The notes under the pieces: generated by a model
The model's input: the letters and a program-made list of their open reading frames with translations, nothing else
What the model was told of the DNA's origin: nothing
Database searches by the model: none
Program-made: the position numbers and the translations under genes
DNA from: an uncultured Eubacteriales bacterium
GTDB lineage: Bacteria > Bacillota > Clostridia > Peptostreptococcales > Anaerovoracaceae
Assembly (NCBI GenBank): GCA_910583765.1
Contig: CAJTYS010000022.1
Span: 1-64,000, forward strand
DNA length: 64,000 bases
Direction of reading: 5' to 3'
Part shown: piece after piece, positions 15,085 through 24,414 of the stretch
How the letters are laid out: each line of letters starts with the position of its first letter
Numbering within the stretch: the first letter of the stretch is position 1

Positions 15085-17202
15085 TCAAGGCCTCTGCCGC
15101 CTGCTCTGCTGCGGCAATGAGTTTCGACTCTTTCGGTTATCTTGTGCGCTGGCACTCTTTCGGCGTTTTTTCTGGGTCTGCCTTGCCGACTGAGTTCCTG
15201 TCTCTTTTTGCATCAGTAGTGGCTCCTCCTGCGGCGGCTCTGTTTCCAGGGCAGATGGATGGGACAGAACAGATGGCTCAGATTGCGTCGAAGGTTCCAT
15301 AACGCTTTCCTCTTTTGTGATTTCTGCGTGATCCATGTCAGGCATCTGCCCCTGATCTGCTGCTATGCCCTCTGGCGCACCGGCTTCCTCCACATCTTCT
15401 GATTGTTTTACACCGCTGTGGGCCACATTGGAACTCATGCTGCCCAGGTCCACGTCCATGCTGTCCATGCTAGCCGTGTCTGCGTTTCCTATATCCCTAA
15501 GTCCCGTATCCACATCTGCATTCACGTTACCTATGTCAGCTCCCAGGTCATCAAAGTCCATTGGCGTGACAATGGGTTCATCCTCTGATGCTGCCTTGAG
15601 AGCGATTTTGATCTTGAACAAATCGCCGTCAATATCAATATCAATCCGCCCATTCATCAGCTTCATCAGATCCTTGGCAATAGCCAGACCCAGACCGCTT
15701 CCTTCCGTGGCTCTAGCCTGATCCCCCCGTTTAAAGCGCTCCATCAATTCAGACGGATCAATGTTCAATGCCTGGCGAGAAACATTTTTCATCTCCATGG
15801 ACACCCACGCGTCATCTTCTCCGTCCCTGCGCATGAAATTAACATACACCCTAGTATGCGGCTGCGAATATTTCAGCACATTGCTGAGCAAGTTGGAAAT
15901 CACTCGCCAAAGAAGCTGCCCATCGGCTTTTACAAAGTACCGTTCCTTCTCTGCGTTTACCAGAAACTCCAAGCCTGACTGCTCCACTCGCTCGTTCATT
16001 TCTCCTAATGCCTGGTTCAGCAATGACAGGAGATCGACTCTGCTCATCCTTACTGGAATCGCTCCGCTGGAGGCCTTGGCTGCCTCAAACAGATCCTCTG
16101 TCAGCTGGCGGAGCCGCTCTGTTTTTTGCTCCAAAATCTCTAAATATCTTGGCGCGTTTTCGCTTTGTAGCCCTTCCATCTTCATCAGGTCAATATAAGT
16201 GACCATAGACGTGAGCGGCGTCTTTAAATCATGAGACACATTGGAGATCAAATCCGTTTTCATCTGCTGGTTTTTCAGCTCGTTTTGCACCGCAGTGCTG
16301 GTAGCCTCCGTGATTTGATTGATTTCCTCGGCCAATTGACCTAACTCATCGTCTCCGCTCACTGGGATCTTGTAATCCAAGTTGCCGCTATTGACCTCTT
16401 TGAGTCCCTTTCTAATTTCATCATATCGCTTTACCCACTTTGGCGCGAACACCAAGATCACGATAAAGATCACAGGCGCCAGAAACATGGTCGCAGAAAG
16501 CAGGCAAACCAGCAACGCGATGAGCATTACTTTGCGCATGGTGCTCCCGCCCTTGTAGATATCTTTGTACAGTCGCTGAACGATCACGCCGCAAAGGGAC
16601 TGTTCTATGAAATACCCAGCCTTTAATTTCTTGACACAGGATAAGATCAATCCCAGCCCCAAAGACGCGGCCAGCCCGCCGCCAATGACCATGAAGGCAA
16701 TGCCGATAGCCATGGCAGTCGCGGAAACCGTGTAATCCAGTCCATAAATCGCGTCTATGACATATTCTGATTCCCGCAGGAAATAGGCGCCAGCCAGAAA
16801 GAAGATGAGCAGGATCAGAAATAGCTGAATCTCTGTGAACACTTTATCGAATCGGGTCAAGCGGAGCTTGTCGTTCCCATCCCGTTCCCCCACTGTCACT
16901 ACCAAGTAAATCAATGAGATCAGACAAATGGCGCCTGATGCGATGGCTACTGACAACCAAATCTCAATATGCTCCTGCAGCAACTGGGAAAGCTCGCTGA
17001 TACGGCTGGCCTGCGACCGGAGAAACTCCTCGAAGCTGCCATACCCGTTGCTCTCAAGGAAATAGGGATCCATGGACCCTGTATAGGAATTTAGGACACT
17101 AGCCCCCATGACACCTACTGCCGCGACTAAAAAACTAACAACACACACTGCAAAGACAACGATATAGATCGGTCTTTTAGATTTTTTCAATTTTATATCC
17201 AA
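15085..17202 (-). CDS. Membrane sensor histidine kinase with long charged C-terminal tail
   Basis: Two-component kinase pairing with the response regulator just upstream (26-base overlap). Membrane helices are visible near residues 12-34, 82-103, 125-143, 160-190 and 225-252; a HAMP-like region follows (about 250-305). The phospho-acceptor is H324 in SNVSHDLKTPL, and the ATPase domain has an N box (NLLSNVLKYS) and GSGLGLAIAKD near 496-506. After the kinase core (about residue 530) lies a 170-residue low-complexity tail, first acidic with D/G/N-rich quasi-repeats, then Ser/Glu/Pro-rich, then strongly basic. Such a tail is not part of the standard kinase. Signal unknown. Confidence 0.88.
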   Translation of the reverse strand: MDIKLKKSKRPIYIVVFAVCVVSFLVAAVGVMGASVLNSYTGSMDPYFLESNGYGSFEEFLRSQASRISELSQLLQEHIEIWLSVAIASGAICLISLIYLVVTVGERDGNDKLRLTRFDKVFTEIQLFLILLIFFLAGAYFLRESEYVIDAIYGLDYTVSATAMAIGIAFMVIGGGLAASLGLGLILSCVKKLKAGYFIEQSLCGVIVQRLYKDIYKGGSTMRKVMLIALLVCLLSATMFLAPVIFIVILVFAPKWVKRYDEIRKGLKEVNSGNLDYKIPVSGDDELGQLAEEINQITEATSTAVQNELKNQQMKTDLISNVSHDLKTPLTSMVTYIDLMKMEGLQSENAPRYLEILEQKTERLRQLTEDLFEAAKASSGAIPVRMSRVDLLSLLNQALGEMNERVEQSGLEFLVNAEKERYFVKADGQLLWRVISNLLSNVLKYSQPHTRVYVNFMRRDGEDDAWVSMEMKNVSRQALNIDPSELMERFKRGDQARATEGSGLGLAIAKDLMKLMNGRIDIDIDGDLFKIKIALKAASEDEPIVTPMDFDDLGADIGNVNADVDTGLRDIGNADTASMDSMDVDLGSMSSNVAHSGVKQSEDVEEAGAPEGIAADQGQMPDMDHAEITKEESVMEPSTQSEPSVLSHPSALETEPPQEEPLLMQKETGTQSARQTQKKRRKSASAQDNRKSRNSLPQQSRRQRP

Positions 17203-17863
17203 TTCCCCACACCACCTTTAAATACTTGGGATTCTTGGGATTGATCTCAATCTTTTCCCGAATCCTCCGAATGTGTACAGCAACTGTATTTTCCGGATTA
17301 TAGGCCGGTTCTTTCCACACAGCCTCATAAATCTGATCCATGGAAAACACTCTGCCCGCATGTTCTGTAAGCAGTTTGAGAATCCCGTATTCGATAGGTG
17401 TCACTGCGATCACATTGCCATCTATTTCTACCGTCTTCTGTTCATCATCCACCAGCAAACCTCCGGTCTGGAAGATTCCGGTCTTCTGCTCCAGGCTTCC
17501 CAGGTTCACATATCTTCTCAGCTGAGACTTGACTCTGGCGATCAGCTCCAGAGGATTGAAAGGCTTTGTGATATAATCGTCGGCGCCGACGTTCAGCCCT
17601 GTGATCTTGTCATAATCCTCTGATTTGGCAGAAAGCATGATGATAGGGATGTTTTTTTCCTCTCGAATCTTCATCGTGGCTCTCATCCCATCCAGCTTTG
17701 GCATCATAATATCCATCAGGATCAAATGGACTTCCTCTGCTTTCACAAGGTTCAAAGCCTCCATCCCATCATAAGCCTTGAGGACATCATATCCTTCATT
17801 GCGTAAATAAATTTCAATGGCACTCACAATTTCTTTATCATCGTCACAAACTAAGATTTTCAT
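17177..17863 (-). CDS. OmpR/PhoB-family response regulator
   Basis: Transcription regulator with an N-terminal receiver (acidic pocket D7-D9, phosphorylated D51 in ILMDIMMPKLDG, Lys of TKPF near 101) and a C-terminal winged helix (about 130-228, with VHIRRIREKIE and VVWGIGYKIE). 228 residues, normal. It is the first gene of a two-gene operon with the kinase. Targets cannot be inferred. Confidence 0.93.
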   Translation of the reverse strand: MKILVCDDDKEIVSAIEIYLRNEGYDVLKAYDGMEALNLVKAEEVHLILMDIMMPKLDGMRATMKIREEKNIPIIMLSAKSEDYDKITGLNVGADDYITKPFNPLELIARVKSQLRRYVNLGSLEQKTGIFQTGGLLVDDEQKTVEIDGNVIAVTPIEYGILKLLTEHAGRVFSMDQIYEAVWKEPAYNPENTVAVHIRRIREKIEINPKNPKYLKVVWGIGYKIEKI

Positions 17864-17884
17864 GGTCTCTCCTTTCTGCTTACA

Positions 17885-17913
17885 AGTCTATCATAGCCCT
17901 GATTTCTTAACAA
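17885..17913 (-). promoter_or_regulatory. Possible promoter of the two-component operon
   Basis: Minus strand: TTGTTA (17913-17908), 17-base spacer, TAGACT (17890-17885). The -10 is weak, so an activator may be needed. ATG of the regulator is at 17863, after AGGAG. Confidence 0.4.
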
Positions 17914-17970
17914 AGGCACCTTGGCTTTCTTACAATATTCTTAACTACCGAAAATCTGCGGTTATTCATC

Positions 17971-18006
17971 AAAAGACCTCCCCAGTATGATCCGGAGAGG
18001 TCTTTT
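17971..18006 (-). terminator. Terminator of the chemoreceptor gene
   Basis: AAAAGACCTC arm and its complement GAGGTCTTTT form a hairpin around a short GC stem (CC/GG) with a T-rich end on the minus strand, 32 bases after the receptor stop. Confidence 0.7.
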
Positions 18007-18038
18007 ATATTTGATCGGTGTCAATGATTCTAGATAAA

Positions 18039-19709
18039 CTATTTTCTCAATTTAAAGGCTGTCAACATCTTGCTCAACAACTGAGACTGGCTGGACAGTT
18101 CTTCTGATGTAGCTGCGCTCTGCTGTGCTGTCGCACTGTTTGTCTGTACAACGGAAGAGATCTGTTCAATTCCAGTAGAAACCTGCTCAATAGAGTCAGC
18201 TTCCATTTTAACATTGTCCGCGATATCGGAAATTCCTGAAACAATGTCTTCCACTCCACCAACCACTTCCTGCAGAGCAGTAGCAGTTTCATTGGCTGCC
18301 TGGCTTCCTTCTTCCACAGACACCAGTGTCTTGCTGATGAGCGTTGCGATTTCTTTGGCAGAAGTAGCGCTCTTGCTGGCAAGGTCGCGCACTTCATCCG
18401 CAACTACCGCAAAGCCCTTTCCTGCTTCGCCAGCTCTCGCCGCTTCAATCGCAGCATTCAGTGCTAAGATGTTTGTCTGGAAGGAAATATCGTCAATCGT
18501 TCCGATGATCTTGCTGATGTCCGCGGATTCTTTGCTGATTTCATCCATTGTGGACAGCATTCTCTGCATCTTTTCATCGCTCTGACGGATCTGATCGCCA
18601 ACGCCATTGGCCTTTTCATTGATATCCTCCGCAGAACCGGATGTCAATTTAACCTGTGAAGAAATATCCGCTACTGTGGCTGAAATTTCTTCCACAGAGC
18701 TGGCCTGTTCTGTCGCGCCTTGTGACAATGCCTGCGCACCATCAGAAATCTGGTTCGCACCGCTGGCAACATTTTCAGAAGCTATACCAATCTGATGCAG
18801 GGTATCGGAAATCCTCGTGGAGAACTGTTCGATAGAATTCTGAATTTCAGCAAAGTCTCCCTTGAAGTCTTCACTCGCTGAAATATTAAAATCTCCTTCG
18901 GACATCATCTTCATGGCTTTGGAAATATCGCCTATGTAAACCTGCAGCGTGGCGAACGCGCTTCTCAGGCTGTCTGCCATCTGTCCCAGTTCATCTTGGG
19001 AAGTATATGTGATCTTGCTCTTAATGTCACCTTCGGACAGCTTCTTGAGCGCGCCTTCCATTTCTCTGGTCGGTCCGATAATGCTCTTTACAATGATGCT
19101 TGCAAGAATCATCGCTAAGATAATCGCAATCACCGCGGAAGCGCCCAATGCGATGCTCAGGGTTATGGTTCTAGACCGGATATCGTTCAGCATTCCATCC
19201 CTGGCCTTATCTACCTTTTCTTCCATCTCTTGGGCCACTTCTGACATATTGTCCAAAGCAGGGCGGCATACAGTCAAGATCTCGTTAGCGGCTTCCGGCT
19301 GCTTGCCATTCTGGGCCATGTCCAGGATATTCTGCGCTTCATTGATCCATGCGTTGATTTGATCTTTGTAATTCTTTTGATCCGCTTCGCTCAGCACTCT
19401 GGTACTCTCTAAATTAGCAAGGGACTCGTTGATAGAATCAACCCTATTGTTAAAGTTTTTCAGTCCTTCCTGTTTCTGCGCGCCTGTCTGCGAAATAACG
19501 ACTTCACGCACAGCCCGCGCCGCATGCTGCGTCATCAGTCTGCAGGATTTGATGCTATTGCTGGCCTGCAGGGTTTTATCCCTGAAATCATTCATATCGC
19601 CTTTGATGCTCAACAGTTGAGTAATTACAAAAACAGAAATAATCAGCATTATGGCTATTACAATGGCATAGCCAGTCAGTAATCTTGCTCGTAATTTTAG
19701 ATTTTTCAA
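18039..19709 (-). CDS. Methyl-accepting chemotaxis protein
   Basis: Transmembrane chemoreceptor that controls CheA. First membrane helix at about residues 8-30, extracytoplasmic four-helix-type sensor region (about 31-185), second helix about 190-210, HAMP to about 265, then the coiled-coil signalling domain with the conserved hairpin tip (ISFQTNILALNAAIEAARAG) and flanking heptads. The frame is open to an ATG at 19727, but only a TTG at 19709 has a Shine-Dalgarno-like AGAGGG, giving 556 residues; either start is possible. No CheR-binding pentapeptide is seen at the C-terminus. The 19728-19929 leader contains an imperfect sigma-28-like TAAA...TCGAAAA pair. Confidence 0.9.
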   Translation of the reverse strand: MKNLKLRARLLTGYAIVIAIMLIISVFVITQLLSIKGDMNDFRDKTLQASNSIKSCRLMTQHAARAVREVVISQTGAQKQEGLKNFNNRVDSINESLANLESTRVLSEADQKNYKDQINAWINEAQNILDMAQNGKQPEAANEILTVCRPALDNMSEVAQEMEEKVDKARDGMLNDIRSRTITLSIALGASAVIAIILAMILASIIVKSIIGPTREMEGALKKLSEGDIKSKITYTSQDELGQMADSLRSAFATLQVYIGDISKAMKMMSEGDFNISASEDFKGDFAEIQNSIEQFSTRISDTLHQIGIASENVASGANQISDGAQALSQGATEQASSVEEISATVADISSQVKLTSGSAEDINEKANGVGDQIRQSDEKMQRMLSTMDEISKESADISKIIGTIDDISFQTNILALNAAIEAARAGEAGKGFAVVADEVRDLASKSATSAKEIATLISKTLVSVEEGSQAANETATALQEVVGGVEDIVSGISDIADNVKMEADSIEQVSTGIEQISSVVQTNSATAQQSAATSEELSSQSQLLSKMLTAFKLRK

Positions 19710-19916
19710 CTTGATCCCTCTTTTCATTATGTTTTATATTCTGGTAATCAGACAAGTGGCCTGAACGCTTATATTCTATCACATCTTCATCGCAAAACAT
19801 ACCATTTTTCGATAGAAAGCACAAAATTTTTTAAACTTTCCATGCTGCGTTTTATGTCTGCCGCTTTAGCGCTCTAGGTCAGAATCGCGATCTGATCGTA
19901 AAACACGAACGTGACT

Positions 19917-19946
19917 CCCAAAAAGAGCACTAATCGTGCTCCTTTT
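19917..19946 (-). terminator. Terminator of the flgM-csrA operon, overlapping the csrA stop
   Basis: AAAAAGAGCAC (19917-19927 region to 19930) and GTGCTCCTTTTT pair around TAAT. On the minus strand the last csrA codons and TAG form the left arm and loop, and the right arm ends in T5. In many Firmicutes hag follows csrA; here transcription stops. Confidence 0.7.
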
Positions 19947-20181
19947 TCTTTAATATTTCATTCATCTTCAACAGAGCCTTTTTATTTGCCGCATCTGCTT
20001 TTGCCGCTGCCGCCTCACGATTGACTTCTGCTGCCTCCAACAATTCCTTTCTGAGGATCGCCACATCCCTTGGCGCGTCAATTGCGAGACGCACGCCATC
20101 GCTGCTGCTTTCAACCACAGTCAGGGTGATGTCTTCCCCAATCAGAATGGAATCTCCCTTTTTTCGATAAAGAACCAGCAC
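19930..20181 (-). CDS. csrA: Carbon storage regulator CsrA (translational repressor)
   Basis: Dimeric RNA-binding protein; in Firmicutes it represses flagellin (hag) translation and is held inactive by FliW. The core matches the family: MLVL..K start, IGEDITL, the loop VRLAIDAP and the RNA-contact R44 (ILRKEL). The C-terminus runs about 20 residues past the usual end with an Ala/Lys-rich helix, making 83 residues. Its start codon overlaps the fliW stop by one base, a coupling seen in most Firmicutes. The target hag gene is not in this window. Confidence 0.95.
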   Translation of the reverse strand: MLVLYRKKGDSILIGEDITLTVVESSSDGVRLAIDAPRDVAILRKELLEAAEVNREAAAAKADAANKKALLKMNEILKKKEHD

Positions 20182-20621
20182 TACGCACCCTCCTTATCTG
20201 AAAACTCCTTGAGCATGTGGCGAAGACCGTAATCTTCTGAATCCAAAATCACCTGTCTCGCCTCCCGCGTTTGGAAATTGATGACAACTGGGCATTTTAA
20301 ATTGACAGTGCTTTCTTCTGGAGGTTCCTTTATTACGCACAAAACATAGTAGGAAAGATCTTCTTCCTGTTCTGCCTGTAACGCTTTTCGATCTGCTTCC
20401 GGTAAAACTGGAGCATACCCTTCTTTTAACAGAAAAGGATTCATCACAAGAAAAGATAGCTGTTCTTCGTCCACGCTTTGAAGGTAAAGTATGGAATCAT
20501 TTCCCTCTTCTGCGGCAAAGGGCAGAAATCTTTTGTATTCTTCAAAACCAAAAAGCCCTTCTTGGAAAACAATGAAATCCTCTTCGCTGAAAGAAAGCTC
20601 CTGCTGCTTTTCTTGTTCCAT
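20181..20621 (-). CDS. fliW: Flagellar assembly factor FliW (CsrA antagonist)
   Basis: Binds CsrA or flagellin in exchange, so flagellin export frees FliW to inhibit CsrA. Features of the family are visible: the N-terminal beta strand region with GLFGFEEYKRFLPF (about 23-36), a mid region with FLVMNPF, and the C-terminal VNLKCPVVIN..TR.A.Q. 146 residues, normal. It lies between the DUF6470 gene (20-base gap) and csrA. Confidence 0.94.
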   Translation of the reverse strand: MEQEKQQELSFSEEDFIVFQEGLFGFEEYKRFLPFAAEEGNDSILYLQSVDEEQLSFLVMNPFLLKEGYAPVLPEADRKALQAEQEEDLSYYVLCVIKEPPEESTVNLKCPVVINFQTREARQVILDSEDYGLRHMLKEFSDKEGA

Positions 20622-20641
20622 AATGATCCTTCCTTCCTACA

Positions 20642-21259
20642 TTATGCTTTTACATCTACGACTTCACCGCCGAATCTCGCCGCTGCGCTTGGCGGTACGA
20701 AAATCGGTTCACCTATATACTCAATTTTGACCTCAGGGTGCTGAGAAATAATCATCTCAATGCTTCCTGGAATAAATTCCACATTTCCAGTGTCCTGTCT
20801 CAAGTCAAAATTCAGTTTATCCATTTCGTATTCGATGGACAGGGAAGCAGGTTCCCAGTCAATGTCCGGTCCTGTGGTTGGAATGAATCCCAACTCAAAC
20901 TGTCCGGTAGCTGGAGCTGTTCTGTTTGCCAGCATCCGATCAATGGTCTGCGCACCTTCTCCAATCTTTGTCTGGAGCATCAGCCTGCCTTCCTGCGCAT
21001 ATTGAGCAGTAGCGCTGTATGCCGCTGTCTTGCCCCGCTGTGCTGCCTGAGAAATCGATGTCTTCGTGGTCGGAACTACGGAATTTCTAGCTTCATAGGT
21101 GTCCAGCCTGATCTGAATCGGACGGCTCTTGAGTTTCATGCCGCCTTTATCTCTGCTGATCTCTATTTCTGCGCTTCCGTTATGTCTTTCCAGCCTCGCT
21201 TTATTGACTTTTAACTCATAACTGATTGGAATGGTTGTGATTTGTATTAACTGTTCCAT
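20642..21259 (-). CDS. DUF6470 family protein (YviE-like)
   Basis: Small cytosolic protein consistently found between flgL and fliW in Firmicutes; function unknown. Repeats of charged and Gly/Ala-rich strands are seen (RLERHNGSAEIEIS, TYEARNSVVPTTKTSI, VEFIPGSIEMIIS). 205 residues. The position fits YviE of Bacillus subtilis. No catalytic motif was recognised. Confidence 0.82.
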   Translation of the reverse strand: MEQLIQITTIPISYELKVNKARLERHNGSAEIEISRDKGGMKLKSRPIQIRLDTYEARNSVVPTTKTSISQAAQRGKTAAYSATAQYAQEGRLMLQTKIGEGAQTIDRMLANRTAPATGQFELGFIPTTGPDIDWEPASLSIEYEMDKLNFDLRQDTGNVEFIPGSIEMIISQHPEVKIEYIGEPIFVPPSAAARFGGEVVDVKA

Positions 21260-21294
21260 AAAATCATCACCTCATTTCACATTGTCAATAACGT

Positions 21295-22314
21295 CTATTT
21301 CATAAAGTCCAATAAGGACGGTGTAATAATGCTGGTGCCCACCTTCAACGCACTGTTGTATGCGTAGTTGGCCCAGGAGTAATTCATAATGGCCTCCGCG
21401 GGATTGATGTTGACCGCGTCATCGAACTGCTGAGTGATAGCCAGCTCTTCGCTTTCCAATCTGTCCTTTGTGGCGTTCAGGAGCTGAGTTTTCGTTCCCA
21501 GCACAGAGAATTGATCCTCCAAGCGTTCCCGGTGGTCACTGAATTCTGCCATCATCGTTTTGTATGCATCTGCGTCAAAATCCGGCTCTTTCAAGGCTTT
21601 GGCCATTTTTCCCACCATGGTCACCATGTCGGAGGTCGTGCCATTGCCGTCTCCTTCGTACCCTACTAGCTTGATGCCCGGCAAAGCTGTGTTAAAAGCG
21701 CTGGAAGCAACTACTGTGTCGCCTTGGATTTCCATCCCAAAGCCTAAATCAACAAAAGTCGTTTCTCCTGCTAATTCTTTGAGCACAGCTGGATCCGCGT
21801 TAGGTCCGGACACTGGTTGGCCTCTATAATGAAGCACTTTATATCCATCCCCTCCATCTTCCAATGTGAAAGGAACATTTTTCCCATCATTGCCTGCCAG
21901 AACAAAAGTATCGCCAAACCTCGCGTTGAGCGTGGATACCATGGAGTTCTGCATTTCTTCCAAAGCCTGTGCGTATGCTTTGCGTCCAGCTTCACCGACT
22001 GGATCATTTAAAGATCCAATAGAGTATTCTTTTTCAATGGTAATCGCCATGTCATTCAAAGCAGTCACCACGTCTTCCTGAGAGTCCTGCCATTTCTGCA
22101 CATTCGTCAGGCTGCGCTGGTAATCCTGGTTTCGCATGTAACGCCGTTCCAGGATAGCTGCCTTGGCAGACGCATTAGGATCTTCATAGGATTTACTAAA
22201 TCGTCTTCCGGTCTCAACCTGCTTTCTGGCGGATTCCAGTCCTCCTAATGTGGAGGTAAGATTGTTCTGGTAATTCCGCATAATCATATTTGTAGTAATC
22301 CGTGTCATAGCCAT
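21295..22314 (-). CDS. flgL: Flagellar hook-filament junction protein FlgL
   Basis: Second junction protein between hook and filament, exported through the flagellar apparatus with FlgN as chaperone. The N-terminal D0 helix (RITTNMIMRNYQNNL...GLESARKQVETG) and the C-terminal flagellin-like helices (ending SALKVGTSIITPSLLDFMK) are visible. 339 residues, normal. Twenty bases separate it from flgK. Confidence 0.94.
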   Translation of the reverse strand: MAMTRITTNMIMRNYQNNLTSTLGGLESARKQVETGRRFSKSYEDPNASAKAAILERRYMRNQDYQRSLTNVQKWQDSQEDVVTALNDMAITIEKEYSIGSLNDPVGEAGRKAYAQALEEMQNSMVSTLNARFGDTFVLAGNDGKNVPFTLEDGGDGYKVLHYRGQPVSGPNADPAVLKELAGETTFVDLGFGMEIQGDTVVASSAFNTALPGIKLVGYEGDGNGTTSDMVTMVGKMAKALKEPDFDADAYKTMMAEFSDHRERLEDQFSVLGTKTQLLNATKDRLESEELAITQQFDDAVNINPAEAIMNYSWANYAYNSALKVGTSIITPSLLDFMK

Positions 22315-22333
22315 TGTTCATCTTCCTCCCTTC

Positions 22334-23932
22334 TTATCTTCCGACTACGCCAGTGTTATTGATCAGTGTGTTCAATGCTTCGTCAAGGGTCGTCATGAGA
22401 CGAGCCGCAGCATTATATGACTGCTGATACCGCATCAAATTCATGACTTCCTCATCCATGTAAACGCCGGATACAGCGTCTTTATTATCAGCGATTTCAT
22501 TGAGTACGCTAGTTCTGTTCGTCAAGACAGCGTCTGTCGCCTTTCTGTCAATTGCCTGCAGATTCTGAAGCTTGGTGTAAGCTTCAGGCAGCTTTCCTTT
22601 AAACGCCACATAATTCGGATTGTCCGCAGCATCAGATTTGAATTCCAATTCTTTCGCATTGAGAGCATCGATCATTTTCAGCACATTGACGTTGGCTGTT
22701 GTATCGTCAGGAGCATCGCTCCCATCCGGTTTCTTGACATCTGTTATGATTCTTACCGTTCCATTGACCCAATCATCTGCGACTTTCGTGTTGGATGCGG
22801 TGAATCCAGTCGTGGCTCCTGTGGTGGTGGTGAATAAGGCTCCGCCTCCAGCAGCGATATTCAGGTCATTTAACGTGGTTACCATTGTGTTAACCACAGC
22901 GTCAAACATTTTTTCGTAATACCCAATGCCATTGAAATCCGACGGTGGATTATCGAATCCTCCTGATTTATTGAGAGCGTCCAGGTTCCCTTTGAGAACG
23001 CCGTGAGCCAGATTATCTGTGATATCATCAGGACCCTGTGTGATAGCGCTGCCATCCGCGTTCTTTCCGGTCAGATGCGTGACGCTGACTTTGCCCTTGC
23101 CATTAGCATCTGCCTCAAAGGAAACGCTTCCATGATTCGCGTCGTCTACCAGCACATACTTTGTTCCGTCCGCGCCTTTCAAGGTGATCTTTAAAGTGTC
23201 CACCTTGATGCCGCCGCCCAAATTCAAATCTTCATACTCCACATCGATTGGAAAGTAAGTGGCCAGCTCATCGATCAAAGAATTTCTCTGGTCCTGCAGC
23301 TCCAAAGCCGCACCACCGAGGATCTGGGTGCTCTTGATAGATTTGTTCAACTCTACAATGGAATCCAGATACTGGTTGATGTTCGGGATGTCCGTGGTTT
23401 CCATTTCAGAAATCGCGTCTGCCCGAACCGTGCCCAAAGTAGAAGCATGTTCGTGAATCACATTGAGCAATGTCTCGAAGGATGAACGGACTAACGTGTC
23501 CGATGCGCCTTGGTTCGCGCTATCTGGCTGAGACATTTGATCTAATGCGGAGATGACTGCCTCAAGTCCCGCACTCACCGCTTCCTTGTCGATTTCGTCA
23601 AAAACTTCACCGATCTGTTTCAGGATGCTATCCTGTGCGTCTACGGTTCCGACTTTCGCCAGCTGATTCCTGTATTGTATGTCTAAAAACGGGTCGCGGA
23701 TCTGAATGACTCCGGTCATTTCCACGCCCTGCCCGACCCTGCAGTCAGTCTGAGCCATGAAGTAGCTGGCTCCCGTGGGACTGATGCTGGCAAGATCCAG
23801 CCTTTGTCTTGTATATCCTTTTGTATTCACATTTGAGAGGTTCTGCCCTGTCACGTCCAGGGCCCTCTGGCTCGCTGCCAAAGCAAGCTGTGCTGTGGTG
23901 AATCCCGCAAATGTGGAACGCGTCATAGCCAT
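22334..23932 (-). CDS. flgK: Flagellar hook-associated protein FlgK
   Basis: First junction protein on the hook tip. The N-terminus has the hook/rod signature (ALDVTGQNLSNVNTKGYTRQRLD, residues 24-46) and the C-terminus the D0 helix (SYNAAARLMTTLDEALNTLINNTGVVGR end). 532 residues, within range. Cotranscribed with flgN and flgL from the sigma-28 promoter at 24.8 kb. Confidence 0.95.
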   Translation of the reverse strand: MAMTRSTFAGFTTAQLALAASQRALDVTGQNLSNVNTKGYTRQRLDLASISPTGASYFMAQTDCRVGQGVEMTGVIQIRDPFLDIQYRNQLAKVGTVDAQDSILKQIGEVFDEIDKEAVSAGLEAVISALDQMSQPDSANQGASDTLVRSSFETLLNVIHEHASTLGTVRADAISEMETTDIPNINQYLDSIVELNKSIKSTQILGGAALELQDQRNSLIDELATYFPIDVEYEDLNLGGGIKVDTLKITLKGADGTKYVLVDDANHGSVSFEADANGKGKVSVTHLTGKNADGSAITQGPDDITDNLAHGVLKGNLDALNKSGGFDNPPSDFNGIGYYEKMFDAVVNTMVTTLNDLNIAAGGGALFTTTTGATTGFTASNTKVADDWVNGTVRIITDVKKPDGSDAPDDTTANVNVLKMIDALNAKELEFKSDAADNPNYVAFKGKLPEAYTKLQNLQAIDRKATDAVLTNRTSVLNEIADNKDAVSGVYMDEEVMNLMRYQQSYNAAARLMTTLDEALNTLINNTGVVGR

Positions 23933-23961
23933 GGTCCATTGTCCTCCTTGTCTTCTATCCG

Positions 23962-24414
23962 CTATACCCTGCGACTCGTAAGCGGCCGATCCGTCTTCAC
24001 GGTGCTGCCTTCCTGGTTGTACGCACCGTTTGGATCTTTGCTCTTGATCGCTTTGCCTATTTGCCTTAAATGAATGTTCATTGTATCCATTGCGCTGCTG
24101 TTAGCTGATTGGAACAGACCAATGGAACGTTCCAATTCTTCAAACAGCTGCTGGAACTCCGCTTGCTGTCCTTCTGGGACTAGTCCGATGATTTCGCGAA
24201 AACGCTTTCCTTCCCAGCCGTTTGCTTTCTGCGCGTCTTCTCTTTTCTTTTCCAATCCCCGTAGTTTCAGCACCACTGCCTGTTCCTGCGTCATGCAGTC
24301 TTCCAAAGCGACTAGATCGTTTTCTGTGACTGCTTTCAGCTTTTTCTCTTCCAGGGGCAGGTATTCATCGAAAAGGGCGATCATTTGCTTGATCACCGCT
24401 TGAAACTGTTCCAT
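23962..24414 (-). CDS. flgN: FlgN family export chaperone
   Basis: Cytosolic helical chaperone for FlgK and FlgL before export. Almost entirely coiled-coil (LEEKKLKAVTENDLVALEDCMTQEQ region, residues 21-45), with the family's LEEKK..L pattern; the C-terminus is basic and likely flexible. 150 residues. Its ATG directly follows the flgM stop. Confidence 0.9.
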   Translation of the reverse strand: MEQFQAVIKQMIALFDEYLPLEEKKLKAVTENDLVALEDCMTQEQAVVLKLRGLEKKREDAQKANGWEGKRFREIIGLVPEGQQAEFQQLFEELERSIGLFQSANSSAMDTMNIHLRQIGKAIKSKDPNGAYNQEGSTVKTDRPLTSRRV

